Assembly: GCA_016713985.1 (NCBI GenBank)
Contig: JADJOD010000020.1
Coordinates: 62,001-126,000 of the forward strand
Reading direction: 5' to 3'
Length of the DNA: 64,000 nucleotides
Source: Lewinellaceae bacterium
GTDB lineage: Bacteria; Bacteroidota; Bacteroidia; Chitinophagales; Saprospiraceae
In this document: in pieces, positions 37,192 through 45,716 of the stretch
Layout of the letters: the number at the start of each line of letters is the position of its first letter
How positions within the stretch are numbered: position 1 is the stretch's first letter
The notes under the pieces: model-generated
Databases searched by the model: none
What the model saw: only the letters and a program-made list of their open reading frames with translations
Told to the model about the DNA's origin: nothing
Translations under genes and position numbers: made by a program

Positions 37192-38895
37192 ATGAAACAC
37201 CTCCTGCCTATCGCCATTTTTACCGTTTTGATGAGCGGGCTGAATGCCCAGAACAACAACGCCCGGATCACGGGCAATTTGCAATCTAACGGCAATTTTT
37301 TTATCAAGGACAGCGCCATCGGGGCCATTAACACGCCCCAGTACAATTTTCGGAAATTCGGAGCCGAGAGTTGGCTCACCCTGAACTATTCCAACTGGGG
37401 TTTCGATGTGGGCGTGCGGTTCGACCTGTTCAACAACTCCAATCTGCTCAATCCCAACGGCGCGTTTACCGACGAAGGGATCGGACGCTGGTACGTGCAC
37501 AAACAAATCGACAAATTCGACTTGTCGGGCGGTTACCTGTACGATCAAATCGGTTCAGGTATCATTTTTCGCGCCTATGAAGAACGCGCCCTGCTCATAG
37601 ACAACGCGCTTTACGGCGTAAAAGTGGCCTATAATTTTAACGACAACTGGAAGTTAAAGGCATTTACGGGGCGCCAGAAAAGGCAATTCGACACCTATGG
37701 CGCCGTTCTCCGCGGAGGCTCTTTAGAAGGATTTATCAAGCCGGACTCTTCGAAGAACTTTTCCTTAGCGCCGGGAGTAGGTGTGGTGGCGCGTACTTTT
37801 GCCGAAGAGGTTGTGAACAACATCGTACAGGAAATGCGCTTTTACCTGCCCGCAGACAGTACCGGCGTACAATATAACACGTACGCCATGACGCTTTTTA
37901 ATACCATGACGGCAGGCGATTTTTCATGGTATGCGGAAGGCGCCTTTAAAACCAAAGACGTGATTTACAACGAGTTCCGCGAACATGCCTCGATTATAGG
38001 GCAGGATACGATCCTGATTCCCGGAACCCTCGTGAACACCAACGGCTATATGCTTTATTCCAGCTTCACGTATTCTAAAAAAGGCTTAGGAATCACGCTG
38101 GAAGGCAAATACACCAAAAACTTCCGTTTCCGCACCGATCCTTTCCAAACCGGCGTTCAGGGGCCGATCAATTTTATGCCTCCCCTGGCTAAGCAAAATA
38201 CTTTCCGCCTGCCGGCGCGATTCAGCCCGGCTACCCAGGAAATCGGTGAAAAAGGCCTTCAACTCGATATCCGGTATGCTTTGTCCAAAAAAATATCGCT
38301 GGGCCTGAATGTTTCCGACATCTACCAGCTGGACGGGAAAGAACTCTACCGCGAAATCGCCCCCGAGATCACGTATAAAAAAGACCGCAAATGGCAGGCT
38401 CTGCTGGGGTTGCAGTTCCTCAAATACAACATCTCGGTCTACCAGGTTAAAAACGAGGCGGCAGACGAAGACGACATCATTCCCTGGGTGAAAAAAGGAG
38501 AAGAAGGGTACGTGGACGCCTTCACCCCTTATGCCGAATGGCTTTACAAATTTACCCCCCGCAAATCGCTGCGTGTCGAAGCGCAGTACCTGCTCACCGA
38601 CGACGAATTCGGTTCCTGGGTCAACGTCCTGGCGGAATTCGGGTGGGCGCCCCACTGGCTGATTTACGCGTCGGACATGTATAAAATAAAACACGGCGAA
38701 GCTGAAGCCTCGCTCGAAAAAACACGATACGACGGATTACACTATCCGAGCGTGGGCGTTGTATATACCCACCGGGCCAACCGTTTTTCCCTGGCGTACG
38801 TCAAACAAGTGGAAGGCATCAACTGCGCCGGCGGCATTTGCCGGCTGGAACCGACGTTCCATGGGGTACGCCTGAATATCAGTTCTTCTTTTTAA
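37192..38895 (+). CDS. DUF6029-type outer-membrane protein
   Basis: 567 residues from 'MKHLLPIAIFTVLMSGLNAQ', a signal peptide. The mature chain begins 'NNNARITGNLQSNGNFFIKD' and is made of many amphipathic beta strands ('SWLTLNYSNWGFDVGVRFDL', 'GLGITLEGKYTKNFRF', 'FSLAYVKQVEGINCAGGICR'). It ends in 'LNISSSF', the terminal Phe of outer-membrane barrels. This fits the DUF6029 family of Bacteroidota. The Omp28 lipoprotein gene follows after 45 bp, so the two are probably co-transcribed and may form an envelope complex. An in-frame extension to 36928 overlaps DUF937 and is not used. Confidence 0.82.
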   Translation: MKHLLPIAIFTVLMSGLNAQNNNARITGNLQSNGNFFIKDSAIGAINTPQYNFRKFGAESWLTLNYSNWGFDVGVRFDLFNNSNLLNPNGAFTDEGIGRWYVHKQIDKFDLSGGYLYDQIGSGIIFRAYEERALLIDNALYGVKVAYNFNDNWKLKAFTGRQKRQFDTYGAVLRGGSLEGFIKPDSSKNFSLAPGVGVVARTFAEEVVNNIVQEMRFYLPADSTGVQYNTYAMTLFNTMTAGDFSWYAEGAFKTKDVIYNEFREHASIIGQDTILIPGTLVNTNGYMLYSSFTYSKKGLGITLEGKYTKNFRFRTDPFQTGVQGPINFMPPLAKQNTFRLPARFSPATQEIGEKGLQLDIRYALSKKISLGLNVSDIYQLDGKELYREIAPEITYKKDRKWQALLGLQFLKYNISVYQVKNEAADEDDIIPWVKKGEEGYVDAFTPYAEWLYKFTPRKSLRVEAQYLLTDDEFGSWVNVLAEFGWAPHWLIYASDMYKIKHGEAEASLEKTRYDGLHYPSVGVVYTHRANRFSLAYVKQVEGINCAGGICRLEPTFHGVRLNISSSF

Positions 38896-38940
38896 GCCGG
38901 GTTTCCGGCATCCACAGGTCATCAAACCATCCACATAAAT

Positions 38941-39771
38941 ATGAAACACAAGCTGATCTTCCTGCTTCTGCTCGCCAGCCTGACCTACGGCTGCATGGAA
39001 ATGCCGATTACTATTCCATCGGGAACGATTGATCCCGGCACCGGCCCCGACCAACGCAAGGTGCTGGTGGAAGAACTCACAGGCGTTCGCTGCCCCAACT
39101 GCCCGGACGGCACGGCTTCGCTGGTAGCGTTGGGCGATCAACTCGGAGAGAACCTCATCGTTGTATCCATCCATGCGGCGCCCGGTTACGATCAGCCTTA
39201 CCCGGAGAGTCAATACGATTTTCGCACCTCCGACGGCAGTATTTTGTCCAATTATATCGGTTTGCCGTCATTTTTTCCAACCGCCGCCATCAACCGCCGC
39301 ATCGTGCCTCCCGAAACCGAACCCTATCTTCCCCGCCAGATGTGGGCCGGCATCATCGACGAAGATCTCGGAGAAGACCCCGCGATGAGTATCGAACTGG
39401 AAAAAAATTACGACGCGATCAGCCGCAAACTCAACCTCACTGTGACGATGACGCCGAGAGCCGCTCTTTCCGGCGAACACCGCCTGACCCTCCTGATCAC
39501 GCAGGACAGCATACAGGACGTCCAGAAAAAAGGATTGGAAAAAATACCGGACTACTATCATCGCCATGTGCTGCGCGACGTCATCACCCAGGCTACCGGC
39601 GACGTGATCTCCGAGCCGCTGGTTGTTAATAACGCCGTTGAAAAAAAGTACAGCATCACCCTTCCCGTTGAATGGAATGAAAAACATTGCAGCGTGGTAG
39701 CTTTCATACATCATGGCTCTGCGCCCGACAAAGAAGTATTGCAGGCTGTGGAAGTTCACGTGACCGATTAG
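38941..39771 (+). CDS. Omp28-related outer membrane lipoprotein with thioredoxin-like CxxC
   Basis: 276 residues. Lipoprotein signal 'MKHKLIFLLLLASLTYGC' (Cys18). An Omp28 domain follows: 'VLVEELTGVRCPNCPDGTAS' holds Cys51-Pro-Asn-Cys54 in a thioredoxin-like fold, and 'YIGLPSFFPTAAINRRIV' contains the cis-Pro-like segment. The C-terminal beta region ('KLNLTVTMTPRAALSGEHRL' onward) is the second Omp28 part. In Porphyromonas, Omp28 is a surface protein. The CPNC pair suggests redox or structural chemistry here. It is transcribed with the DUF6029 gene and ended by a strong hairpin. Confidence 0.88.
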   Translation: MKHKLIFLLLLASLTYGCMEMPITIPSGTIDPGTGPDQRKVLVEELTGVRCPNCPDGTASLVALGDQLGENLIVVSIHAAPGYDQPYPESQYDFRTSDGSILSNYIGLPSFFPTAAINRRIVPPETEPYLPRQMWAGIIDEDLGEDPAMSIELEKNYDAISRKLNLTVTMTPRAALSGEHRLTLLITQDSIQDVQKKGLEKIPDYYHRHVLRDVITQATGDVISEPLVVNNAVEKKYSITLPVEWNEKHCSVVAFIHHGSAPDKEVLQAVEVHVTD

Positions 39772-39821
39772 GCCTGTATAAAAATAACGCCAGGCTCCGG
39801 TCTGGCCTGTCATTGACGCTG

Positions 39822-39857
39822 CGGGTTTGTCCGGTTTCCGGGCAAACCCGTATTTTT
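39822..39857 (+). terminator. Rho-independent terminator of the DUF6029-Omp28 operon
   Basis: 13-bp stem with one mismatch (cgggtttgtccgg / ccgggcaaacccg), 3-nt loop, followed by tattttt. About 50 bp past the Omp28 stop. Confidence 0.8.
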
Positions 39858-39943
39858 AACATCAAAATGTTTTAAAAACAAAAAAACATTTTATTTAAAA
39901 CGGTATCTTCCACCCGAACTTTCTACCTTCGCCACTGCCACTT

Positions 39944-42244
39944 ATGTCCAACTATCTCGACGAACTCAACGATGTGCAGCGGGCTGCCGTCACGACGACG
40001 GAAGGCCCCGTGCTGGTCATCGCAGGCCCCGGCTCCGGAAAAACACGGGTGTTGACTTACCGGATCGCGCACCTGTTGCAGCAAGGCGTGGCTCCCTGGG
40101 AAATACTCACGCTGACCTTTACCAACAAAGCCGCCCGCGAGATGAAAGAGCGCATCGAAAAAGTGGTCGGCGTGCGGGCCCAGCAGCTGTGGGCGGGCAC
40201 GTTTCACTCGATTTTTGCCCGCATTTTGCGCGCGGAGGCGACTAAAATCGGCTTTCCCGCCTCTTTTTCCATATACGACACGGACGATACGATGAGTGTG
40301 CTCCGGGCCATCATCAAGGAAATGAGCTTAGACACCAACGTGTACAATGCCTCGGCCATCCGCTCCCGGATATCGCTGGCCAAAAGTAACCTCATCAGCC
40401 CGAAAGCGTACCGCGAAAATGCCGATATGATGCAGCAGGATCGTGCCGCCAAACGCCCCTATATCGTCGATATTTATGAAAAATACATCGCGCGTTGCCA
40501 ACGCTCCGGCGCGATGGATTTTGACGACCTGTTGTTTCAGTTGTACCGCCTTTTTCGCGACAACCCCGAACAAGTGGTGGAAAAATACCAGAAGAAATTC
40601 CGCTACCTGCACGTCGACGAATTTCAGGACACCAACTTTTTGCAATACGCCATCCTGCGCCGGCTGGTAAAATACCCCGGCAGCCCGGAAAACGTATTTG
40701 TAGTGGGCGACGACGCCCAAAGTATTTACGCTTTTCGCGGCGCCACCATCGACAATATCCTCGATTTTGAAAAGGATTACCCCCAGCTTAAAACCTTCAA
40801 ACTCGAACAAAACTACCGGAGTACCCACCACATCGTTTCTGCCGCCAATGAAGTTATCTCCTTCAACCGCAGGCAGTTGAACAAAACGATCTGGACTGAT
40901 AAAGAGGATCGGCACAAGATCAAACTCCTGCGCTGCGTGACCGACGACGAAGAAGGGCGCCGGGTAGCCGACCTGATCCTCGAGCAAAAACACCGCTACC
41001 ACCTGCCCAACAACGATATTGCGATCCTCTACCGCACCAATGCGCAAAGCCGCAAATTCGAGGAACACCTGCGCCGGCTCAACCTGCCTTACCGGGTGTT
41101 CGGAGGCACTTCCTTTTACCAGCGCAAGGAAGTAAAGGACTTTGTCGCTTACCTGCGGCTGGCCGTCAACCCGCTCGACGAAGAAGCCCTGCGCCGGGTG
41201 ATCAATTACCCGACCCGCGGCATCAGCGACGCTACGGTGGACAAACTCAGCGCCTTAGCCGGCGGCTCCAACACCACCATGTGGGAAGCCATGCCCGACC
41301 CGCGTCTTGAAGTGACCGACCGCGCCCGCAAATCGCTGGCCCAGTTTCGCCACCTCGTGTCGGACTGGCAAAAACGCGCCACGTCTGAACCCGCATCTCG
41401 GCTGGCGGCCGAAATTCTGCGCAAATCGGGGCTGTTCGATGCCCTCAAAAGTGATACCAGCCCCGAAGGTATCAGCCGCCTCGAAAACGTAAACGCCGTG
41501 CTGGATGCCGTTTCCGAATTTGCTGATAATCAGCTGGAAACAACTGCCAGCGATGCCGACCGCTCCCTTGCCGCTTACCTGCAAACCATCACCCTGCTCA
41601 CCGATGCGGATGAAAAGGGCGACCTAAATGACCATATCACGCTGATGAGCGTGCACTCCGCCAAAGGGCTGGAGTACAAAAGTATTTTTGTCACCGGCCT
41701 GGAAGAAAACCTTTTTCCTTCCTTTATGTCCATGGAAGACCCCAACGGCCTGGACGAGGAGCGCCGCCTGTTTTACGTGGCCATCACGCGGGCAAAAGAA
41801 TTTCTGACCATCAGTTATGCGCAAAACCGCTATCGTTTCGGCAATATGCGCACCAGCGAACCCTCGCGTTTTCTGGACGAGATCGGCGGGCAGCATTACG
41901 AACTGCTCGGCGGCATCGGATCGGGGCGCGGCCCCGCCGCCCAACAGCAACAGGCAAACGTGCCGTCCCGTGCCAGCGTCAGTGGCAATTTTACCAACCC
42001 GCGTGTACGCGCCATCACCAAACCGGCCACTCCGCTGCCTGTTCCCGAGGGATTCAAAGTTTCACCCGTTGAAGATATCGTGCCGGGGGTGACGGTGTTG
42101 CACCTCAAATTCGGCGAAGGCCAGGTAACCTCCGTGGAAGGCCCGAAAGACAATAAGGTCGCTGCAATCCGGTTTAAAAACGACGAAATGCCGGAGCGCA
42201 GGATCGTGTTGAAGTTTGCCAAATTGCAGGTGATGAATTTGTAG
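39944..42244 (+). CDS. pcrA: ATP-dependent DNA helicase UvrD/PcrA
   Basis: 766 residues, superfamily 1A 3'-5' helicase. Motifs in order: Q motif 'LDELNDVQRAAVTTTEGPVL', I 'AGPGSGKTRVLTYRIA', II 'YLHVDEFQDTNFLQYAILRR', III 'VVGDDAQSIYAFRGA', IV 'LEQNYRSTHHIVSAANEVI', V 'ITLMSVHSAKGLEYKSIFVT', VI 'RRLFYVAITRAKEFLTISYA'. The C terminus ends with the Tudor-like 'GVTVLHLKFGEGQVTSVEGP' typical of PcrA/UvrD. It should act in nucleotide-excision and mismatch repair and in removing RecA. The promoter region holds TACCTTCG (39924-39931), one mismatch from the -7 consensus, 13 bp before the ATG. Confidence 0.95.
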   Translation: MSNYLDELNDVQRAAVTTTEGPVLVIAGPGSGKTRVLTYRIAHLLQQGVAPWEILTLTFTNKAAREMKERIEKVVGVRAQQLWAGTFHSIFARILRAEATKIGFPASFSIYDTDDTMSVLRAIIKEMSLDTNVYNASAIRSRISLAKSNLISPKAYRENADMMQQDRAAKRPYIVDIYEKYIARCQRSGAMDFDDLLFQLYRLFRDNPEQVVEKYQKKFRYLHVDEFQDTNFLQYAILRRLVKYPGSPENVFVVGDDAQSIYAFRGATIDNILDFEKDYPQLKTFKLEQNYRSTHHIVSAANEVISFNRRQLNKTIWTDKEDRHKIKLLRCVTDDEEGRRVADLILEQKHRYHLPNNDIAILYRTNAQSRKFEEHLRRLNLPYRVFGGTSFYQRKEVKDFVAYLRLAVNPLDEEALRRVINYPTRGISDATVDKLSALAGGSNTTMWEAMPDPRLEVTDRARKSLAQFRHLVSDWQKRATSEPASRLAAEILRKSGLFDALKSDTSPEGISRLENVNAVLDAVSEFADNQLETTASDADRSLAAYLQTITLLTDADEKGDLNDHITLMSVHSAKGLEYKSIFVTGLEENLFPSFMSMEDPNGLDEERRLFYVAITRAKEFLTISYAQNRYRFGNMRTSEPSRFLDEIGGQHYELLGGIGSGRGPAAQQQQANVPSRASVSGNFTNPRVRAITKPATPLPVPEGFKVSPVEDIVPGVTVLHLKFGEGQVTSVEGPKDNKVAAIRFKNDEMPERRIVLKFAKLQVMNL

Positions 42245-42256
42245 GCGAACCCCCGC

Positions 42257-42358
<102 letters not shown>

Positions 42359-42373
42359 CCATAAAAATTATAC

Positions 42374-44644
42374 ATGATGCGCCTGTTTTTATTGTTTTTT
42401 CTGCTCGCAACATCATTTGCCCTTTCCGCCCAAATCCCCGAAATCACCCTCTCCAAAGGGCTGACAATCAGTCAGTCATGCGTGGTTAAAGCGGACAAAT
42501 ACAACCTCACAGGCGATACAAGCGACCTGTTCCCGGCGCCCGGCGATCCGGCTTCCGCAAAACCGGCGCTCCTGGTTTCCGGGGAGAACATCACGGTCGA
42601 TTTTCAGTATTCCGAACTGCTCGGCTCGCCCGACAAATTTTTCCCAAACGGGTTTTACGGCCTGGCGATCCGGGTGACCGGCAAAAATATCACACTCCGG
42701 AATGTTCGTATCCGGGGGTATAAAGTCGCCCTGCTGGCTGAAAATGTGGACGGACTTTCCCTTGAAAATTGCGATGTTTCCTACAATTACCGGCCAAAAT
42801 TGTATTCGGGACGAGAACACGAATGTTTTTCCGACTGGCTGAGTTATCACCACAACGACCGGGATGAATGGCTGCGATACGGCGCGGGGATTTACCTCAA
42901 AAACTGCCGTTTTGCCACCGTCAGGGGCTGCCGCGCTACGGGCAACCAGAACGGGCTGCTGATGTCCGGCTGCACCCGGGCGCTGGTTTACAACAACTTT
43001 TTTCACTACAACTCCGGCCTTGGCATCGGCTTGTACCGGAGCAGTTTTAACCGTATCATGCACAACCGCTTAGAGTGGAACGTGCGCGGTTATTCGCACG
43101 AATTTTATGAACGCGGGCAGGATTCGGCCGGCATCCTGGTATACGAGCAAAGCAACGGCAACCTCATTGCCTTCAACTCCGCCTCGCATTCCGGCGACGG
43201 CTTGTTCCTCTGGGCCGGCCAAACGACGATGGTTACCGGCGAAGGAGGCTGCAACGACAACCTGATCTACGGCAACGACTTCAGTTATGCGGCAACCAAC
43301 GGTATAGAAGCCACGTTTTCCCGCAACCGGATACAGGGCAATTATATGGCCGATTGTACCTACGGCATCTGGGCCGGCTACAGCTACGGGTCGCTGATCT
43401 TCGCCAATATGATGGTTGGCTGCCGCACCGCGATCGCCATCGAACACGGCCAGAACGATACCATTCTTCAAAATATATTTGTCAACGATACGGCGGGTAT
43501 CCAGCTCTGGGCGCGGGCCAATCAACCGCAGGACTGGGGCTACGCCCAAAAACGCGACGTGCGCAGCCGCGATATCGTGATCGACCGGAATGTATTTATG
43601 GGTGTGCGCAAACCCTTGAAAATCAGCGCGTCGAAGAATGTTTACATCAACGGCGAAAATCTGTTCACCAACTTTGAAACCCTGCTCGAAACCCGGCAGC
43701 CCAATGAAGCTTTGAAATTTTGGCGCAACGACGTTTATGGAAACGAGCAGGCGCTTGCGCAGGTCTGGAAACACCCGGAACTGGCCCCTTCAAAAAGCCT
43801 GAATTCTTCCCATACCGGCGACCCGGAAAATGCCTACGCGCCGCTGAACGTGCCGGAAGGCGCCCTCGACGAACCCGACAGCCTGCCGGACGGCATGCTG
43901 GCCGCCCTGCCGGCAGGTTTTCCAAGAGGCCGCCAGTTTATTGTTATCGACGAATGGGGGCCTTTTGACTTCCGGCGCCCCATTGCCGTGCTGGACACCG
44001 TGGCCGGGAATAAATACGCCATCGCACTGATCGGCCCCTCGGGCGACTGGAAACTGAACAAAATGCGCGGCGTGCGCACCGTAAACGCCGTCACGGGCAC
44101 CGTGCCCGCACAAATCATCGTGGAACGCAACGCGGATGCCGAACATATCCGCCTGGAATTCGAATATACCAGCCCCCAGTCGATCGCCACACAATTTGGG
44201 GAAGTGATCCCGGCAGGGGAAGTATATACCTTTGTTTTTCAACGTTTTGAGAAAAAATTAAACTGGAAGGTGCAGTTTTTTAATACCACGGACAGTATCC
44301 CGGACCGCCGTGTTTTTTCAAAAAAACCGGATGCGGAACAACAAACCGATGACCTGTGGTTCGCCTGGTGGGGCAGCCCGGCCGAAGGAATTGGTGAAGA
44401 CCGCTTTGCCACCCGGAGCACGGCTGAATTTGACATCGCTCCCAACCAGTACGTGATCCAGCTTACCGCCGACGACGGAGCCCGCCTTTTCTTAGACGGG
44501 AAACCCCTGCTCGACCGCTGGGCGGTGCAGGAGCCGGCAACATACGAGATCGCGGTAAGCCTCGGCGGCCATCACCGCATCGAGATCGAACACTTTGAAA
44601 ACGGCGGATTTGCCACGCTGGAATGTAAGATCAGGCCGAAGTGA
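42374..44644 (+). CDS. Secreted right-handed beta-helix protein with PA14-like C-terminal domain
   Basis: 756 residues with signal peptide 'MMRLFLLFFLLATSFALSAQ'. Residues of about 60-420 form parallel beta-helix coils of the NosD/pectate-lyase type ('ITLRNVRIRGYKVALLAENV', 'ATGNQNGLLMSGCTRALVYN', 'GNLIAFNSASHSGDGLFLWA'), a fold used for binding or cleaving polysaccharides. A linker and beta-sandwich follow. The last 110 residues look like PA14 ('NQYVIQLTADDGARLFLDGK' ... 'HHRIEIEHFENGGFATLECK'), a carbohydrate-binding module. There is no T9SS sorting tail, unlike the other large secreted proteins here. It might be a periplasmic or released glycan-active protein; catalytic residues are not identified. 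Confidence 0.82.
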   Translation: MMRLFLLFFLLATSFALSAQIPEITLSKGLTISQSCVVKADKYNLTGDTSDLFPAPGDPASAKPALLVSGENITVDFQYSELLGSPDKFFPNGFYGLAIRVTGKNITLRNVRIRGYKVALLAENVDGLSLENCDVSYNYRPKLYSGREHECFSDWLSYHHNDRDEWLRYGAGIYLKNCRFATVRGCRATGNQNGLLMSGCTRALVYNNFFHYNSGLGIGLYRSSFNRIMHNRLEWNVRGYSHEFYERGQDSAGILVYEQSNGNLIAFNSASHSGDGLFLWAGQTTMVTGEGGCNDNLIYGNDFSYAATNGIEATFSRNRIQGNYMADCTYGIWAGYSYGSLIFANMMVGCRTAIAIEHGQNDTILQNIFVNDTAGIQLWARANQPQDWGYAQKRDVRSRDIVIDRNVFMGVRKPLKISASKNVYINGENLFTNFETLLETRQPNEALKFWRNDVYGNEQALAQVWKHPELAPSKSLNSSHTGDPENAYAPLNVPEGALDEPDSLPDGMLAALPAGFPRGRQFIVIDEWGPFDFRRPIAVLDTVAGNKYAIALIGPSGDWKLNKMRGVRTVNAVTGTVPAQIIVERNADAEHIRLEFEYTSPQSIATQFGEVIPAGEVYTFVFQRFEKKLNWKVQFFNTTDSIPDRRVFSKKPDAEQQTDDLWFAWWGSPAEGIGEDRFATRSTAEFDIAPNQYVIQLTADDGARLFLDGKPLLDRWAVQEPATYEIAVSLGGHHRIEIEHFENGGFATLECKIRPK

Positions 44645-44910
44645 GTTGAAAGTCGTGAGTCATGAGTCGTGAGTCGTAAGCAGCGGCTCACGTCTTACGA
44701 CTCACGACTCACGACTCACGACTCACAACTCACGACTCACAACTCACAACTCACAACTCACGACTCACGACTCACAACTCACGACTCACGACTCACAACT
44801 CACGACTCACGACTCACGACTCACGACTCATGACGACTCACGACTCACAACTCACGACTCACGACTCACGACTCACGACTCACGACTCACGACTTCCGAC
44901 TCACGACTAT
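44645..44910. repeat. Large heptanucleotide array (cgactca/caactca)~30 with leading hairpin
   Basis: After the stop of the beta-helix gene, a short inverted stretch (gtgagtcgtaag, within 44668-44680) pairs with cttacgactcac (44694-44706). From about 44694 to 44908 the DNA is a run of roughly thirty 7-bp units, cgactca with caactca variants and two irregular units. No coding frame of note. This fills the gap up to the glycosyltransferase promoter. Confidence 0.9.
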
Positions 44911-44923
44911 TAAAAGCAATCCT

Positions 44924-44931
44924 TACTTTTG
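44924..44931 (+). promoter_or_regulatory. Predicted -7 element (TACTTTTG) for the glycosyltransferase gene
   Basis: Full TAnnTTTG match directly after the heptamer array and 11 bp before an ATG at 44942, implying a nearly leaderless transcript. Array length does not change the -7 to ATG distance, but it could affect upstream contacts. Confidence 0.5.
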
Positions 44932-44941
44932 CCCGCCGGTA

Positions 44942-45674
44942 ATGGCGAACCCGCATTTTGCAAACACCACCGATCCGTCTGAATGTTATCGTACCCTGTT
45001 ACAACCCGCCGGAGGGTTGGGCGGAAGCATTGGCCGGGCGATTTGAACAATTTCGGAGTGGCGTTGCCGGCTGGGTGGCCCATACGGGGCTGATCGTGGT
45101 GAACGATGGCTCCTCTGCTGAGGCTACTGAATTGAACTTCAAACGTTTATCGCAATTGATACCGGAAGTAAAAGTGGTTTCCTATACCTCGAACCGCGGC
45201 AAAGGTTATGCGTTGCGGCAAGGTGTCGCAGCCTCCGACGCGGATTTTCACGTAGTCACCGATGCGGATTTTCCTTATACCATAGACAGTATGCGGCGTG
45301 TGGCGGAAGTATTGTACGAACAGGGCGGCATTGCTGCGGGCAACCGCGATACCGCTTATTATGACCGGGTGCCTTTGTTCCGGCGCTGGTTGTCGAAAGG
45401 TTTGCGCTGGTTGTTGCGCAACGTTTTGCGCCAGCCGGTGGGTGATTCGCAGTGTGGTTTAAAAGCATTCGACAACGCGGGCAAAGGTGTTTTTCTCGAA
45501 ACGACGATCGACCGTTTTTTATTCGACCTGGAATTTCTGATGCTGGCAAACGGCCGCGTGCCGGTAGCGCCCGTTCCGGTGGAACTGCGCGACGGCGTCA
45601 CCTTCAGCAAGGTCGGCTGGAAAATATTAGCCACGGAAGGACGCAATTTTTTGTGGCTGTTGCTGCGGCGTTGA
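44942..45674 (+). CDS. Family 2 glycosyltransferase (dolichyl-phosphate glucosyl/mannosyltransferase-like; start region possibly frameshifted)
   Basis: About 240 residues. GT-A fold: 'IRLNVIVPCYNPPEGWAEAL' at the N terminus, 'TGLIVVNDGSSAEATELNFK', 'VVSYTSNRGKGYALRQGVAA', the DxD-like 'FHVVTDADFPYTIDSM' and 'GDSQCGLKAFDNAGKGVFLE'. It is soluble and likely transfers a sugar from a nucleotide to polyprenyl phosphate at the inner membrane. The frame itself opens only at a TTG (44958). The well-placed ATG at 44942 is one base out of register across 'cattttgcaa', so one surplus T is suspected ('MANPHLQTPPIRLNV'). A polytopic membrane protein gene follows after 42 bp. Confidence 0.85.
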
Positions 45675-45716
45675 GCAGTCTGTCGCGGCGCCCGGCAACG
45701 ACCAAAATTTTGAACC

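Noticed and set aside
44694..44908. CRISPR array
   Set aside because: Units are 7 bp and contiguous with no spacers, and no cas genes are near. The same applies to the other tandem arrays.
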